A stretch of 64,000 nucleotides of DNA from Eubacterium callanderi (GTDB lineage: Bacteria; Bacillota; Clostridia; Eubacteriales; Eubacteriaceae): contig NZ_FRBP01000007.1 of NCBI RefSeq assembly GCF_900142645.1, positions 88,662 to 152,661 on the forward strand, written 5' to 3'. A model generated the notes under the pieces. That model had not been told where the DNA came from. It made no database searches and saw only the letters and a program-made list of their open reading frames with translations. This document shows, piece after piece, positions 1-8,323 of this stretch (position 1 is its first letter; each line of letters starts with the position of its first letter). A program made the translations under genes and the position numbers.

Positions 1-294
1 TTCAACCTGGGCCAGAAGGGCCTCCTCCATGAGCTCGGGGAAACCGCCGCAGTACATGCCATCACAGTCACACTGGTATTCGCTCATGGCAAAGTGTTCA
101 CTGGCGCGGCTGTTTTTATAAGCCTCTGCCAGATGTCCCCGGGTTACCGGTCCCGCAATACCGTCAGCCTTGATGCCAGCCTTTCGCTGAAAGGCTTTGA
201 CGGCTGCCTGGGTGTTCGGGCCGTCCAGTCCATCGTGCTCACCCGGGTTATAGCCCAGGTGGGATAAAATTCTCTGTACCTCTAAAATACTCAT
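1..294 (-). CDS. Peptidoglycan-binding / M15-type peptidase, C-terminal part beyond window edge
   Basis: The 98 visible residues start MSILEVQRIL and contain one PG_binding_1-type repeat (residues about 3-60, with HDGLDGPNTQAA and KADGIAGPVT), then a Cys-containing stretch (YQCDCDGMYCGGFPE) matching the start of the M15 peptidase domain in the intact protein at 26753-27487. It probably cuts peptide stems of peptidoglycan as an endolysin or D,D-carboxypeptidase. The start codon overlaps the holin stop (ATGA), so the two are translationally coupled. There is no signal peptide, which fits holin-dependent release. The catalytic His/Asp region lies outside the window, so activity cannot be judged. 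Confidence 0.8.
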   Translation of the reverse strand, partial: MSILEVQRILSHLGYNPGEHDGLDGPNTQAAVKAFQRKAGIKADGIAGPVTRGHLAEAYKNSRASEHFAMSEYQCDCDGMYCGGFPELMEEALLAQVE

Positions 295-686
295 TTCTTT
301 TCCTTTTCATCCTTTGTAAATTCCTTGAGTACGGCCTTAAGCTTATCAGGAATGGGAATAAATTCTGCGGCGTTTTCGACCAGTGAGATGCCTTCATTGG
401 AAATGTAGAAAAGCACGGTGATATCCCGGATGGGCAGCTCGGCCGTTATGATCCTCTGGACCATGAATGCAGCGCTGACCACCAGAAATAGCATCAATTT
501 TTTCAGTATTCCGTAAAAGCCCACCGCGCTGGAAAGCTCATGCCTGTAAATTCCCTTGATAACGCCGGACACATAGTCCAGACAGACTAAAACCGTGAGT
601 ACCACCAATAAATCATCGAGTCCCCCAAACAGGAAGGAGAGGGTGCCGCCTGCCACAGCGGCGGCGCCCCGGATGATTTCCCTCAT
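291..686 (-). CDS. TcdE-type phage holin / toxin-secretion holin family protein
   Basis: A 131-residue membrane protein with an early GGLDDLLVVL segment, the DYVSGVIKG motif and two to three hydrophobic helices, then a charged C-terminus (EFTKDEKEKK). This is the layout of the TcdE/phage_holin_4 family, which makes pores that release murein hydrolases or large toxins. The start at 686 (MREIIRG) is chosen because an in-frame extension to 779 would run through the DUF2922 gene, which ends at 697. The stop overlaps the start of the peptidase gene. No tail or capsid genes lie upstream in the window, so this is either a domesticated cassette or the end of one. Confidence 0.8.
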   Translation of the reverse strand: MREIIRGAAAVAGGTLSFLFGGLDDLLVVLTVLVCLDYVSGVIKGIYRHELSSAVGFYGILKKLMLFLVVSAAFMVQRIITAELPIRDITVLFYISNEGISLVENAAEFIPIPDKLKAVLKEFTKDEKEKK

Positions 687-696
687 TGCCTGCTGC

Positions 697-924
697 CTAA
701 GCCAAAGCCACTTCGGTTTTGGTGGTGTCGATGCGCACCGCGGATACCAGTGCCGCCAGCGGCTGTCCGTCGGGCGCAAAAATCCCCTCGGTTAAAATAC
801 CGTTTGCACCTGTGGCGATCTCGGCATCGGTGATGCCGTCCTTATAATCCGGAATGGTCAGGGTATAATTTTTGCCGTTAGCCAATTCATAAATCAACTG
901 TAAATCTTTTGAAACATTTGCCAT
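697..924 (-). CDS. DUF2922 family protein
   Basis: A 75-residue soluble protein (MANVSKDLQLIYELANGKNY...) with the LxLxF/Y-NGK-xxxLxIPDYKDGIT pattern of DUF2922. The function is unknown. In Firmicutes the family is found next to DUF1659 proteins, and here the pair is followed by a holin and a peptidoglycan peptidase on the same strand with 10-18 bp gaps, so the four are probably co-transcribed. The ribosome site is AGGAGG just ahead of the ATG. Confidence 0.85.
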   Translation of the reverse strand: MANVSKDLQLIYELANGKNYTLTIPDYKDGITDAEIATGANGILTEGIFAPDGQPLAALVSAVRIDTTKTEVALA

Positions 925-942
925 TTTTTTCCTCCTCTATCC

Positions 943-1167
943 TTACGCCACATCCATAAGCTCTTCGGCGATTGTTTTGGTACAGGACTCGCCGACGGGT
1001 TCCTGCATGTTCTTGATCAGCTTGTAGGTATTGTAGATGCTCTCATTGGTGGCATCGCTTTTGACATCGCTGTAGGTCTTGGACTTCTTAACGATTTTTC
1101 CATTCTCTTCACCATAGTTTGATACAATTTTCAAACCGACACTCTTTACATTTGCTGTTACTGCCAT
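943..1167 (-). CDS. DUF1659 family protein
   Basis: A 74-residue protein (MAVTANVKSVGLKIVSNYG...) with the KTYSDVKSDATNESIYNTYKLI core typical in position of DUF1659. It is the first gene of the DUF1659-DUF2922-holin-M15 cassette and has a good GGAGG site 7 bases ahead of ATG. The function is unknown. A TTGACA on the minus strand near 1225-1230 lacks a clear -10 at normal spacing, so the promoter is not assigned. Confidence 0.85.
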   Translation of the reverse strand: MAVTANVKSVGLKIVSNYGEENGKIVKKSKTYSDVKSDATNESIYNTYKLIKNMQEPVGESCTKTIAEELMDVA

Positions 1168-1267
1168 TGTTAACCTCCAAAAGTTTTTCAGGTCTGCGCG
1201 CTGCCTGTGATTTTAGTTTAAGGCCTGTCAAGACTTTTTGCAAAGGGATTAAGAGGGCAGTTTTACA

Positions 1268-1296
1268 TTGACACTCACCGCATTAAGGCATAGAAT
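1268..1296 (+). promoter_or_regulatory. Sigma-A promoter of the TauE/SafE gene
   Basis: TTGACA at 1268-1273 and TAGAAT at 1291-1296 with a 17-bp spacer. Transcription would begin near 1303, which makes the ATG at 1310 unusable and supports the ATG at 1355 behind GAGGGGG. Confidence 0.75.
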
Positions 1297-1354
1297 ATAG
1301 GTTATACTCATGAATTTTCAGAAAAATCTTTCGGACAGACGAGGGGGAACGTCT

Positions 1355-2125
1355 ATGCTGTTTAAATTTATCATCTGTTTTATCGCCGGTATCGGCGCGG
1401 GACTGGGGACAGGCTTCGCGGGTATGAGCGCAGCTGCGGTGATCAGCCCGATGCTTATTACCTTCCTGGGTATCCCGGCCTATGAGGCTGTTGGCATTGC
1501 GCTTGCCAGCGATGTGCTGGCAAGCGCGGTCAGCGCCTATACCTACGGCAAGCACAAAAATCTGGATATTAAAAACGGACTGGTCATGATGGCAGCGGTT
1601 CTGTGCTTTACCCTGGTTGGAAGCTGGATCTCCAGCCTGGTCCCCAGCACTGCAATGGGCGGCTTTTCAGTTTTTATGACGCTGCTGCTCGGCATTAAGT
1701 TCATCGTAAAACCTGTGATGACCACCAAGGACTCCATGACCGGCACAAGCCCCCAAAAGCGCTTTGTGCAGTCTGTGGTCTGCGGCATGGCCATCGGCTT
1801 TATCTGCGGCTTTGTGGGCGCGGGCGGCGGCATGATGATGCTGCTGATCCTGACCAGTGTGCTGGGCTATGAGCTCAAAATAGCTGTCGGGACCAGTGTT
1901 TTTGTCATGGCCTTTACGGCCTTTACCGGCGCGGTCAGCCATTTTGCCATCGGTGGCCCACCGGATGTCTGGAGTCTTGTTTTCTGTGTTTTATCTACCC
2001 TGCTCTGGGCCAGAATTGCGGCCAAGTTTGCCAACAAGGCCAGCCCCATTGTGCTCAACCGGGCCACCGGCGTGGTACTCTCTGTCCTTGGGGTTTCCAT
2101 TATCCTTGTAAATTTTCTGAAATAA
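1355..2125 (+). CDS. TauE/SafE (TSUP) family membrane permease
   Basis: A 256-residue protein with about eight hydrophobic helices in two internally similar halves: FIAGIGAGLGTGFAGMSAAAVISP near the N-terminus and GMAIGFICGFVGAGGGMMML in the second half are the paired glycine-rich signatures of the sulfite exporter/TSUP family. Members move sulfite, sulfonates, sulfoacetate or similar anions across the membrane; the substrate cannot be read from the sequence. The gene stands alone, with its own promoter at 1268-1296 and a hairpin terminator at 2132-2160. Confidence 0.85.
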   Translation: MLFKFIICFIAGIGAGLGTGFAGMSAAAVISPMLITFLGIPAYEAVGIALASDVLASAVSAYTYGKHKNLDIKNGLVMMAAVLCFTLVGSWISSLVPSTAMGGFSVFMTLLLGIKFIVKPVMTTKDSMTGTSPQKRFVQSVVCGMAIGFICGFVGAGGGMMMLLILTSVLGYELKIAVGTSVFVMAFTAFTGAVSHFAIGGPPDVWSLVFCVLSTLLWARIAAKFANKASPIVLNRATGVVLSVLGVSIILVNFLK

Positions 2126-2131
2126 AAAAAC

Positions 2132-2160
2132 AACCGCATCCCTTTAAAGGGAGTGCGGTT
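2132..2160. terminator. Bidirectional terminator between TSUP permease and LysR gene
   Basis: Inverted repeat AACCGCATCCCTTT / AAAGGGAGTGCGGTT, with an A-run before it and a T-run after it, placed between two convergent genes. Confidence 0.85.
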
Positions 2161-2166
2161 ATTTTT

Positions 2167-3060
2167 TTATTCGCCATCATTCTCTGTCAGAAACGCCTGG
2201 AGCTGCTTCAGAAAAATTTCTGAAGCTCTTGAGAACGCCGGATGCTTTTTCCAGACAACGTACAGCTGTGCCTCGAGGCGGGGGCTCAGCGGCCTGAAGC
2301 ACAGAGCGCTGTCGCCGGTGGTGTTCACCAGCTTATCAAGGCACAGGGCATAGCCGATGCCCTCCTGCACCATGATGGCCGCGTTGTAAATCAGGTTATA
2401 GGTCATCACGACGTTCAGCTTGTCTGAGTCGCTGCCAAACCAGCCGGACAGCTCATTGCGCACCAGCGACTGCCTTGAGCAGAGCAGCGGTATCTCCAGC
2501 AGGTTTTCTGCCTTAATGTCGGGCAGCGCCGCCAGAACGCTGTCCCTGCGCATCAGCAATCCCCAGGTGTCCGTGGCAGGCAGGCGTATATAATCGTATT
2601 TTGTAATGTCTCCCGGTTCGATCAAAATCCCAAAATCAAGCAGCCCCTTATCCAGACGTTCGGTCACATCGTCGGCGTTTCCGCTGAAGAGATGTACCCG
2701 GATATGGGAATAATCCCTCCGCATTCTGCCAACCACCTGGGCGATAATCCGCATGGCGTCGGTTTCTCCGCCGCCGATATAAACATCGCCGCCGACAATC
2801 TCATCGGACGCTTTAAAATCAGCCTCGGTGCGGTCCGCCAGGTCTACGATCTCCTGGGCGCGCTTGCGCAGGAAAGCCCCCTCGTCGGTCAGGGTAACCC
2901 TTCTGCTTCCCCGGATAAAAAGCTTTTTTCCCAGCTGTTCCTCCAGTTCCATAAGCTGGCGCGAGAGGGTGGGCTGGGTCACATGCAGTGACTCCGCAGC
3001 TCCGGAGATCGTTTCCTCTCTGGCAACTGCCAGAAAATAGCGTAAAACCCTCAGTTCCAT
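2167..3060 (-). CDS. LysR-family transcriptional regulator
   Basis: A 297-residue LTTR: N-terminal winged HTH (MELRVLRYFLAVAREETISGAAESLHVTQPTLSRQ) and a periplasmic-binding-like effector domain from about residue 90. The ATG at 3060 sits 8 bases after AAGGGAG; a GTG nine bases upstream is less well placed. It is divergent from the acetyltransferase operon at 3218, and the intergenic palindrome at 3131-3152 overlaps that operon's -35 box, so it probably controls the neighbouring genes. The effector is unknown. Confidence 0.9.
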   Translation of the reverse strand: MELRVLRYFLAVAREETISGAAESLHVTQPTLSRQLMELEEQLGKKLFIRGSRRVTLTDEGAFLRKRAQEIVDLADRTEADFKASDEIVGGDVYIGGGETDAMRIIAQVVGRMRRDYSHIRVHLFSGNADDVTERLDKGLLDFGILIEPGDITKYDYIRLPATDTWGLLMRRDSVLAALPDIKAENLLEIPLLCSRQSLVRNELSGWFGSDSDKLNVVMTYNLIYNAAIMVQEGIGYALCLDKLVNTTGDSALCFRPLSPRLEAQLYVVWKKHPAFSRASEIFLKQLQAFLTENDGE

Positions 3061-3130
3061 TGGCTGCACTCCCTTTCTCTGTTTCTCTCAGTATACTGGC
3101 GTTTTCCATGCTTGTCAAGCATGGTATCGC

Positions 3131-3175
3131 ATAGCATATAAGTATTTGCTATTACAGCAAGTCAGGTTATATAAT
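3131..3175 (+). promoter_or_regulatory. Promoter and LysR-type operator for the acetyltransferase operon
   Basis: ATAGCA (3131-3136) and TGCTAT (3147-3152) form an interrupted palindrome. The right arm overlaps TTGCTA (3146-3151), which pairs with TATAAT (3170-3175) at 18-bp spacing. An interrupted palindrome upstream of and touching the -35 box is the usual place for an LTTR site. Confidence 0.6.
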
Positions 3176-3217
3176 AAAGCCATGATAAACAACTATTTGA
3201 AAGGAAGCTGATTACCA

Positions 3218-3787
3218 ATGAATCTCGACACATTTTTAGAACATTTAAATAAAGGCCTGACCGTTGACGGCGGGTCAGAAGCACATGAATTTATGCACAA
3301 GGTCAGCCAGGAGGCGCTTCGGATCACCAGCGCGCTCAACAATACCTACCACAGCCCCGAGGAAATCCGGGAACTTTTTTCAGAATTGACCGGCAAGCCT
3401 GTGGACGCCTCCTTCGGCCTGTTCCCACCCTTTTACACAGACTGCGGCAAGAACATTACGGTGGGGAAAAATGTTTTTATCAACAGCGGCTGCCGTTTCC
3501 AGGATCAGGGCGGTATCACCATCGGTGACGGCGCGCTCATCGGTCATAACGCAGTGCTGGCCACCCTCAACCATGACTTTTCCCCTGAAAAACGAAGCTC
3601 CATGCATCCGGCGCCTGTGGTCATCGGCAAAAATGTCTGGCTGGGCGCAAATGTCACTGTGGTGCCTGGCGTGACCATCGGGGATAATGCAGTTATCGCC
3701 GCCGGAGCGGTGGTCACAAAGGACATCCCAGCGGGCACCATCGCCGCCGGAGTCCCCGCGAAGGTTCTCCGTGAGCTTAGCGTATAA
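3218..3787 (+). CDS. Sugar O-acetyltransferase, maltose/galactoside acetyltransferase-like
   Basis: A 189-residue LacA/Maa-type enzyme: an N-terminal alpha-helical region, then left-handed beta-helix hexapeptide repeats (ITVGKNVFINSGC, ITIGDGALIGHNAVL, VIGKNVWLGANVTVVPG) and the acetyl-CoA-binding end (TIAAGVPAKVLREL). The catalytic His is likely in LNHDFSPEKR. It would transfer acetyl from acetyl-CoA to a sugar or similar acceptor. It is the first gene of a three-gene operon with a flavoprotein and a lipoprotein, under the LysR-type operator. Confidence 0.85.
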   Translation: MNLDTFLEHLNKGLTVDGGSEAHEFMHKVSQEALRITSALNNTYHSPEEIRELFSELTGKPVDASFGLFPPFYTDCGKNITVGKNVFINSGCRFQDQGGITIGDGALIGHNAVLATLNHDFSPEKRSSMHPAPVVIGKNVWLGANVTVVPGVTIGDNAVIAAGAVVTKDIPAGTIAAGVPAKVLRELSV

Positions 3788-3816
3788 AAAATCCTTAAAG
3801 AAAGAGGTTATCCATT

Positions 3817-4359
3817 ATGAAGAAAAATATTCTAATCCTTTCAACCAGTCCCCGCAAAGGCGGAAATTCCGACACACTGGCCGATGAATTCACACGCGGC
3901 GCCCGGGACGCAGGCCACGACGCCGAAAAAATCAGTCTGGCTGGCAAAACCATTGGTTTCTGCCGGGGCTGTCTGGCCTGCCAGAAAACAGAGCGCTGTG
4001 TCATCCAGGACGACGTCAACGCCATTGTACAAAAGATGCTGAGCGCCGACGTGCTGGTGTTCGCGACACCCATCTATTTCTATGAGATGTCCGGCCAGAT
4101 GAAAACACTGCTCGACCACAGCAACCCACTGTTTCCAGCAGATTACGCTTTCAGAGAGATCTATCTGCTGGCTGCCTCGGCGGATGAAAACAGGGACTCA
4201 ATGGATGGGGCTGTCAAAGGCCTCCAGGGCTGGATCGACTGTTTTGAACGCGCAAAGCTGGCCGGCGTACTCCGGGGCACTGGCCTGGACGCTGTGGGCG
4301 CAGCCAAAAACGCCCCGCTGGTTTTAAAGGCGGCCTATGATATGGGCAAAACTCTCTGA
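3817..4359 (+). CDS. Flavodoxin-family NAD(P)H-dependent oxidoreductase
   Basis: A 180-residue protein with the FMN-phosphate loop STSPRKGGNSD at the N-terminus and the second flavin contact FATPIYFYEMSGQMK. The Cys cluster FCRGCLACQKTERC (residues about 48-61) has the spacing seen in iron-sulfur flavoprotein relatives, but with four Cys in the C-x2-C-x2-C-x5-C form it may instead be a non-cluster multimeric flavin reductase. It is a cytoplasmic redox enzyme with unknown substrate. It lies 29 bp after the acetyltransferase and 27 bp before the lipoprotein. Confidence 0.8.
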   Translation: MKKNILILSTSPRKGGNSDTLADEFTRGARDAGHDAEKISLAGKTIGFCRGCLACQKTERCVIQDDVNAIVQKMLSADVLVFATPIYFYEMSGQMKTLLDHSNPLFPADYAFREIYLLAASADENRDSMDGAVKGLQGWIDCFERAKLAGVLRGTGLDAVGAAKNAPLVLKAAYDMGKTL

Positions 4360-4386
4360 ACAAGGAAACCGGAGGTACTAAAAGTG

Positions 4387-4899
4387 ATGATTCGCCTGAA
4401 AGCCGCTTTCCTGTGCTGTTCTCTGCTTTTGGCTGCTGCCTTCACAGGCTGCGCCGCAGACACGGCAGCCTCAAGCGCACCCGAACCGGAAAAGCCCAGC
4501 CCATCTGTCCAGACCACTGCGCAGGCCGAGACCACTCCCACTGCTGTCACAGAGCTGCGCATTCAGGCTGGGGACAGGGTCTTCACCGCGCAGCTGGAGG
4601 ATACTCCGGCCGCTCAGGCTCTGGCCGCCGCCATGCCCATGACCTTGAATATGGATGAAATGAACGGAAACGAAAAATATTTCTTCCTCTCAGATGCACT
4701 GCCCACAAACGCCGAGCGGTCAGGCCATATTGCTGCCGGCGATCTGATGCTCTACGGGGACAACTGTCTTGTCCTGTTCTACGAAAGCTTTCAGAGCGCT
4801 TACAGCTATACCCACCTTGGGTCCATCACGGACACTGCTGGCCTTGCCGACGCCCTCGGGAGCGGGAGCGTCGAAGTGAGCTTTAGCCTGGCTGAATAA
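4387..4899 (+). CDS. Lipoprotein with cyclophilin-like domain
   Basis: A 170-residue exported protein: N-terminal hydrophobic segment ending in the lipobox AAFTGC, a Thr/Pro/Ala-rich linker (residues about 25-60), then a cyclophilin-like fold as in PF18050 (GDRVFTAQLEDTPAAQALAAAMPM, NEKYFFL, ERSGHIAAGDLMLYGDNCLVLFYESF, YTHLG). These proteins lack the proline isomerase site, and their role is unknown. Pairing with a flavodoxin-family reductase is common for this family. The ATG at 4387 is 11 bases after GGAGG; the GTG at 4384 is an equally plausible start. Confidence 0.8.
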   Translation: MIRLKAAFLCCSLLLAAAFTGCAADTAASSAPEPEKPSPSVQTTAQAETTPTAVTELRIQAGDRVFTAQLEDTPAAQALAAAMPMTLNMDEMNGNEKYFFLSDALPTNAERSGHIAAGDLMLYGDNCLVLFYESFQSAYSYTHLGSITDTAGLADALGSGSVEVSFSLAE

Positions 4900-4916
4900 A
4901 AGAACCATAAAAAACA

Positions 4917-4943
4917 ACCCTGCTTGCGCTTAACAAGCAGGGT
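4917..4943. terminator. Bidirectional terminator between lipoprotein and subtilase genes
   Basis: ACCCTGCTTG / CAAGCAGGGT stem with a 7-base loop, flanked by A-rich sequence on the left and TGTTTTTC on the right, between convergent genes. Confidence 0.8.
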
Positions 4944-4953
4944 GTTTTTCAAT

Positions 4954-7900
4954 CTAGCTTATTTTTCTTTTACGGTAGGCTGCCAGTCCGGCAACGGCCA
5001 GAATAAGCAATCCCGCACAGAGGAACGCCGCGGTCTGGCTATCCTCAACGATTCCGGTTTTTACATTATCCGGTTTGTTTTCAGGATTTACCGGCTGTCC
5101 GCTGTTATCATCCGGCTTTTTGTCTGCTTCCTCTCCCGGTTGAAGATTGATGGTTTCAACCGCGGTTGCCTTGAAAATATAACCGCCCGGTGCTGTGTAG
5201 CTGGCGGCCAGCACGTAGAGCTGATCGTGGTAGGCTGTAGCGCCTGTTCCGATGAGTATACCGTCGTCAATCCGTTTCCCGTAAGGGGTTATCACCCCTG
5301 TCTGCGGATCAACCGTGTAGGCATCTGCTACTGCCGCCGGATCTTCACTCGCACTCTGGGGACCGGCCAGCATAAAGCCGTTCTTTACAGTGGCATTGGC
5401 AATGCTGTTAAAAGCCTGGCCTTTTTTTATATCAAGAGAGACCTTCATTCCCTGATAGCCGTTTTCGCTCTGTGTCACGAGCTCAATACTTCCTACCGGT
5501 TCGCCTGTGCTGTCTGTACCGCCAGATATGATCAGACGATTTTCATGGGCGTTTACCTTACCGTAAACTCTTGCTTCGGCCAGTTCTCCAGCTTTTGAAA
5601 CCGTACCGGCTTTAGTGTCGATGGCCACGATATCCTTTGTAGCTGCCGCTGCCGCCTGATTAGTTTCTTTATCAATTTCGATATATTGGCCGCCCACGCC
5701 CATCAGTGTGCCGTCCGCATTGACCAGGGAAGTGGCAAATGGGAGTCCTTCAATCTTTTGTTCCTGCCACTGGCCGTCATAGAACCACAGCTTCTCAACC
5801 GGCTGATTCTTTTCATCAACCGTCAAGCCCGCAACGGCAAGCCTGCCGTTCCAGGTTGCGCCGGTAAGATTCACTAAGGCCTCCGGCAGCTCAAGGGTTG
5901 ACCATTTCTGGTTTTCAATACTGTAAGCCCATATTTCGGGGGAGGGTTCACTCTCCAGCCCGTCCGGCAGGACGTAAAGCTGGTTTTGATAGCCCACAAT
6001 CTGTTTGTTTTCCGCCTTATAAAAATCCTCATCCTCTGGAAGCGGCAGATTCTCTTCAAAGTAGTCGATGTTTACGTTCTGGCCGATTTCAAAGGTCTGA
6101 TGCCCCTCACCATTGCCTGTGGTGAGCGATACCTCGGCGGTACCGCCTGCAAAGCCTTCGGGCTTTTTAAGGGTAACAACTTTTCCTCCATCGGTGGCAG
6201 AAACCGCCTCTGGCACATTTGCCACAATCTCAGCGTCCATTCCGCCGATTTTCGCGCTCTCCAGGTTTTCAAAAAAGTAACCGTCAACCTCAACGGTATC
6301 CCCCTGATCCACAATGCTGTTGAGTACCGGGTAAGGTCTTGTCTGGCTGACATTGACCATCCCGCCGGACACGCACTTATCCGTAAAATTGGGATATTTA
6401 GTCACGCTGCCCACCACCCGGGCTGCCAGTGCCGCGCCGGATTCGTTATATTGACTGCCGAGCAGGGCAGCCGCACCGGCTGCCGCCGGAGTTGCCATAG
6501 ATGTGCCGTTTTTATAATCGAAGGGCAGCATTTTGGACGCGTCGCCAATGCCCATGGCGTCGGCATAGACTGTGCCGCTGTTTGGTGTCACTGACGGATT
6601 GGAGCTGTCCGGTAAAAAGGTAATATCCCGGAAAGCAAACAGTACCTTCATCTGGAAGTTCTTATAATCCGTATCTTTTGGAAGGGCCGCGCTGTAATTC
6701 ATCCACGTGCCGTCAAGGGCTGAGCCTCCCGAAATTTTAACTTTCTCAAACTCGCCTCCGGTGTTTTTTACCAGTAAAGCGCAAGCGCCGACTTTCTGTC
6801 CTGCCGCCGCAACCTTGATGCTGATGGCCTTATTCTCTATTGCACTGGCCTTTTCCGACAGATCCATCGGTTGGCTGTAAAGCACAACGTTTCCGCTTTC
6901 AGCATCCTCAATGTCTATACTCAGGCTCTTTGAACCTTCATAAACCTTGTCGCCGCTTATCTTGGTGACTTTCGCAGCCTCTGTACACGCCGCATCATAA
7001 AAGAACGAAATGGCCGGGGCCTGTCCGTCTTCAAAATTATCATACCAGACTGGCGCTTTATCCTTTTCGGGATAATAGACGCTCTGGTCCATGGGTACTG
7101 TGGATAAAATCTGGCTCCCCGGCGCTACGATATCCGTGGTCCGTTTCCCGTAATCGCTGAAGGTAGACATGGTTCCTGTCGGATTTGCTGAGTTGACCAC
7201 AACCGCGTAAGGATTATTTGAAAATCCTGAGGCCATGCTGTTGCTGATGTCGTTATCCCAGCCAGAGTTACCTGAGGCCACAAGGGCGATGGCGCCGGCC
7301 TTTCCAGTTTCCTCGATGGCTCTGTCCAGAGCTTTGGACTGCCCGGGACCGCCCCAGGACAGGTTCACAGCCTTGACGTTAACCCCTTCCTGGCAGGCCT
7401 GTTTGACATAATCAAAGCCCTGAATTTTACTGGAAATGGCGTTATTGCTCTGGATCGCCATGATCTCAATCTTTTCACCCGCGCCGGAAACACCCATATT
7501 GTTCCAGGCCGCGCCCACAATACCGGCGCAGTGCGTCCCATGGCCGTTCGTGTCCACCACGTTCTCCTGGCTGCCCTCACCGCTGACATTAATGCCGTGA
7601 TCGCCGCCGGGGAGGCCTGAGCCGGCTGGCCGGGTCCACAGCTTGTCCTTTAAATCCGGATTGGTGAGGTCTACGCCTGTATCCAGAATCGCGACCACTG
7701 GATTATCACTTTCAGCGCTCGCGCTGGGAACATTCCAGTCGGGAACCCCGATGTTAAAGCCTTGGGGATTTCCAAAGGGATTATTTTTGCTGCTCTGATC
7801 ACTGTTTGCCCACTGCAGATCCGATAAATCCGGATAAGTCTCTGTGGCTGTGGTTTCAAAATTTGTCGTAATGTAGTTCGGTTCTGCAAAGACCACCTGC

Positions 7901-8256
7901 GGATAGGATTCAAGCTCTGCGATCAGCGCTTCCGTTGAACGGCTTTCATCCTTAACCAGCGCGAGCACCTGTGTATCCGCAGAAGCCGCTGAACGGCTGC
8001 GCAGCTGTGCGTTATCTGCATCCCCGGCGCTGTCCGACAGGGTCATAAGCTGCTCCGCACCAGCCAGCAGCTCCGGCAGGGCTGAACGGCTGCGCAGGGC
8101 GGTGCTGCCGCTGTCCATGCACACGATAACCTCTCCCTGAACATAATCGCCTGTGATCACAGGCGTTTCCTCTGATGCTGTCTGAGCAAACGCGGCCAGC
8201 GGCAGTGACGCCGCGACCAGAAGCGCGCTCAGCAGAACGGTTAAAAACTTTTTCAT
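4954..8256 (-). CDS. Cell-surface subtilisin-family (S8) serine peptidase
   Basis: An 1100-residue exported protease. A signal peptide (about 1-25, ending AAFAQ) and a propeptide-like region precede the S8 domain. The triad is visible: Asp192 in AILDTGVDL, His239 in NGHGTHCAG, Ser586 in NGTSMATP, with the oxyanion Asn330 in ASGN. About 170 residues (roughly 400-570) are inserted between the third core segment and Ser586 and look like a beta-rich carbohydrate-binding-like module. Downstream are an IPT-like segment and kelch-like repeats (about 740-1030). The C-terminus has NVKTG, a hydrophobic helix and RKRKIS, resembling a variant sortase signal or a simple membrane anchor. It is monocistronic. 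Confidence 0.9.
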   Translation of the reverse strand: MKKFLTVLLSALLVAASLPLAAFAQTASEETPVITGDYVQGEVIVCMDSGSTALRSRSALPELLAGAEQLMTLSDSAGDADNAQLRSRSAASADTQVLALVKDESRSTEALIAELESYPQVVFAEPNYITTNFETTATETYPDLSDLQWANSDQSSKNNPFGNPQGFNIGVPDWNVPSASAESDNPVVAILDTGVDLTNPDLKDKLWTRPAGSGLPGGDHGINVSGEGSQENVVDTNGHGTHCAGIVGAAWNNMGVSGAGEKIEIMAIQSNNAISSKIQGFDYVKQACQEGVNVKAVNLSWGGPGQSKALDRAIEETGKAGAIALVASGNSGWDNDISNSMASGFSNNPYAVVVNSANPTGTMSTFSDYGKRTTDIVAPGSQILSTVPMDQSVYYPEKDKAPVWYDNFEDGQAPAISFFYDAACTEAAKVTKISGDKVYEGSKSLSIDIEDAESGNVVLYSQPMDLSEKASAIENKAISIKVAAAGQKVGACALLVKNTGGEFEKVKISGGSALDGTWMNYSAALPKDTDYKNFQMKVLFAFRDITFLPDSSNPSVTPNSGTVYADAMGIGDASKMLPFDYKNGTSMATPAAAGAAALLGSQYNESGAALAARVVGSVTKYPNFTDKCVSGGMVNVSQTRPYPVLNSIVDQGDTVEVDGYFFENLESAKIGGMDAEIVANVPEAVSATDGGKVVTLKKPEGFAGGTAEVSLTTGNGEGHQTFEIGQNVNIDYFEENLPLPEDEDFYKAENKQIVGYQNQLYVLPDGLESEPSPEIWAYSIENQKWSTLELPEALVNLTGATWNGRLAVAGLTVDEKNQPVEKLWFYDGQWQEQKIEGLPFATSLVNADGTLMGVGGQYIEIDKETNQAAAAATKDIVAIDTKAGTVSKAGELAEARVYGKVNAHENRLIISGGTDSTGEPVGSIELVTQSENGYQGMKVSLDIKKGQAFNSIANATVKNGFMLAGPQSASEDPAAVADAYTVDPQTGVITPYGKRIDDGILIGTGATAYHDQLYVLAASYTAPGGYIFKATAVETINLQPGEEADKKPDDNSGQPVNPENKPDNVKTGIVEDSQTAAFLCAGLLILAVAGLAAYRKRKIS

Positions 8257-8294
8257 GGGTTTCTCCTCATCTGTAATGCTTTAATCTTAATTTA

Positions 8295-8323
8295 ATTATA
8301 TAAAAAAGATATTTTTGTGGCAA
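8295..8323 (-). promoter_or_regulatory. Sigma-A promoter of the subtilase gene
   Basis: On the minus strand, TTGCCA (8323-8318) and TATAAT (8300-8295) are separated by exactly 17 bp. The leader is about 30 nt and carries GAGGAGA ahead of the ATG. Confidence 0.7.

Noticed and set aside
1310-1354. Upstream ATG at 1310 as the TauE/SafE start
   Set aside because: It would lie about 7 nt from the predicted transcription start and has no ribosome site; 1355 has GAGGGGG.
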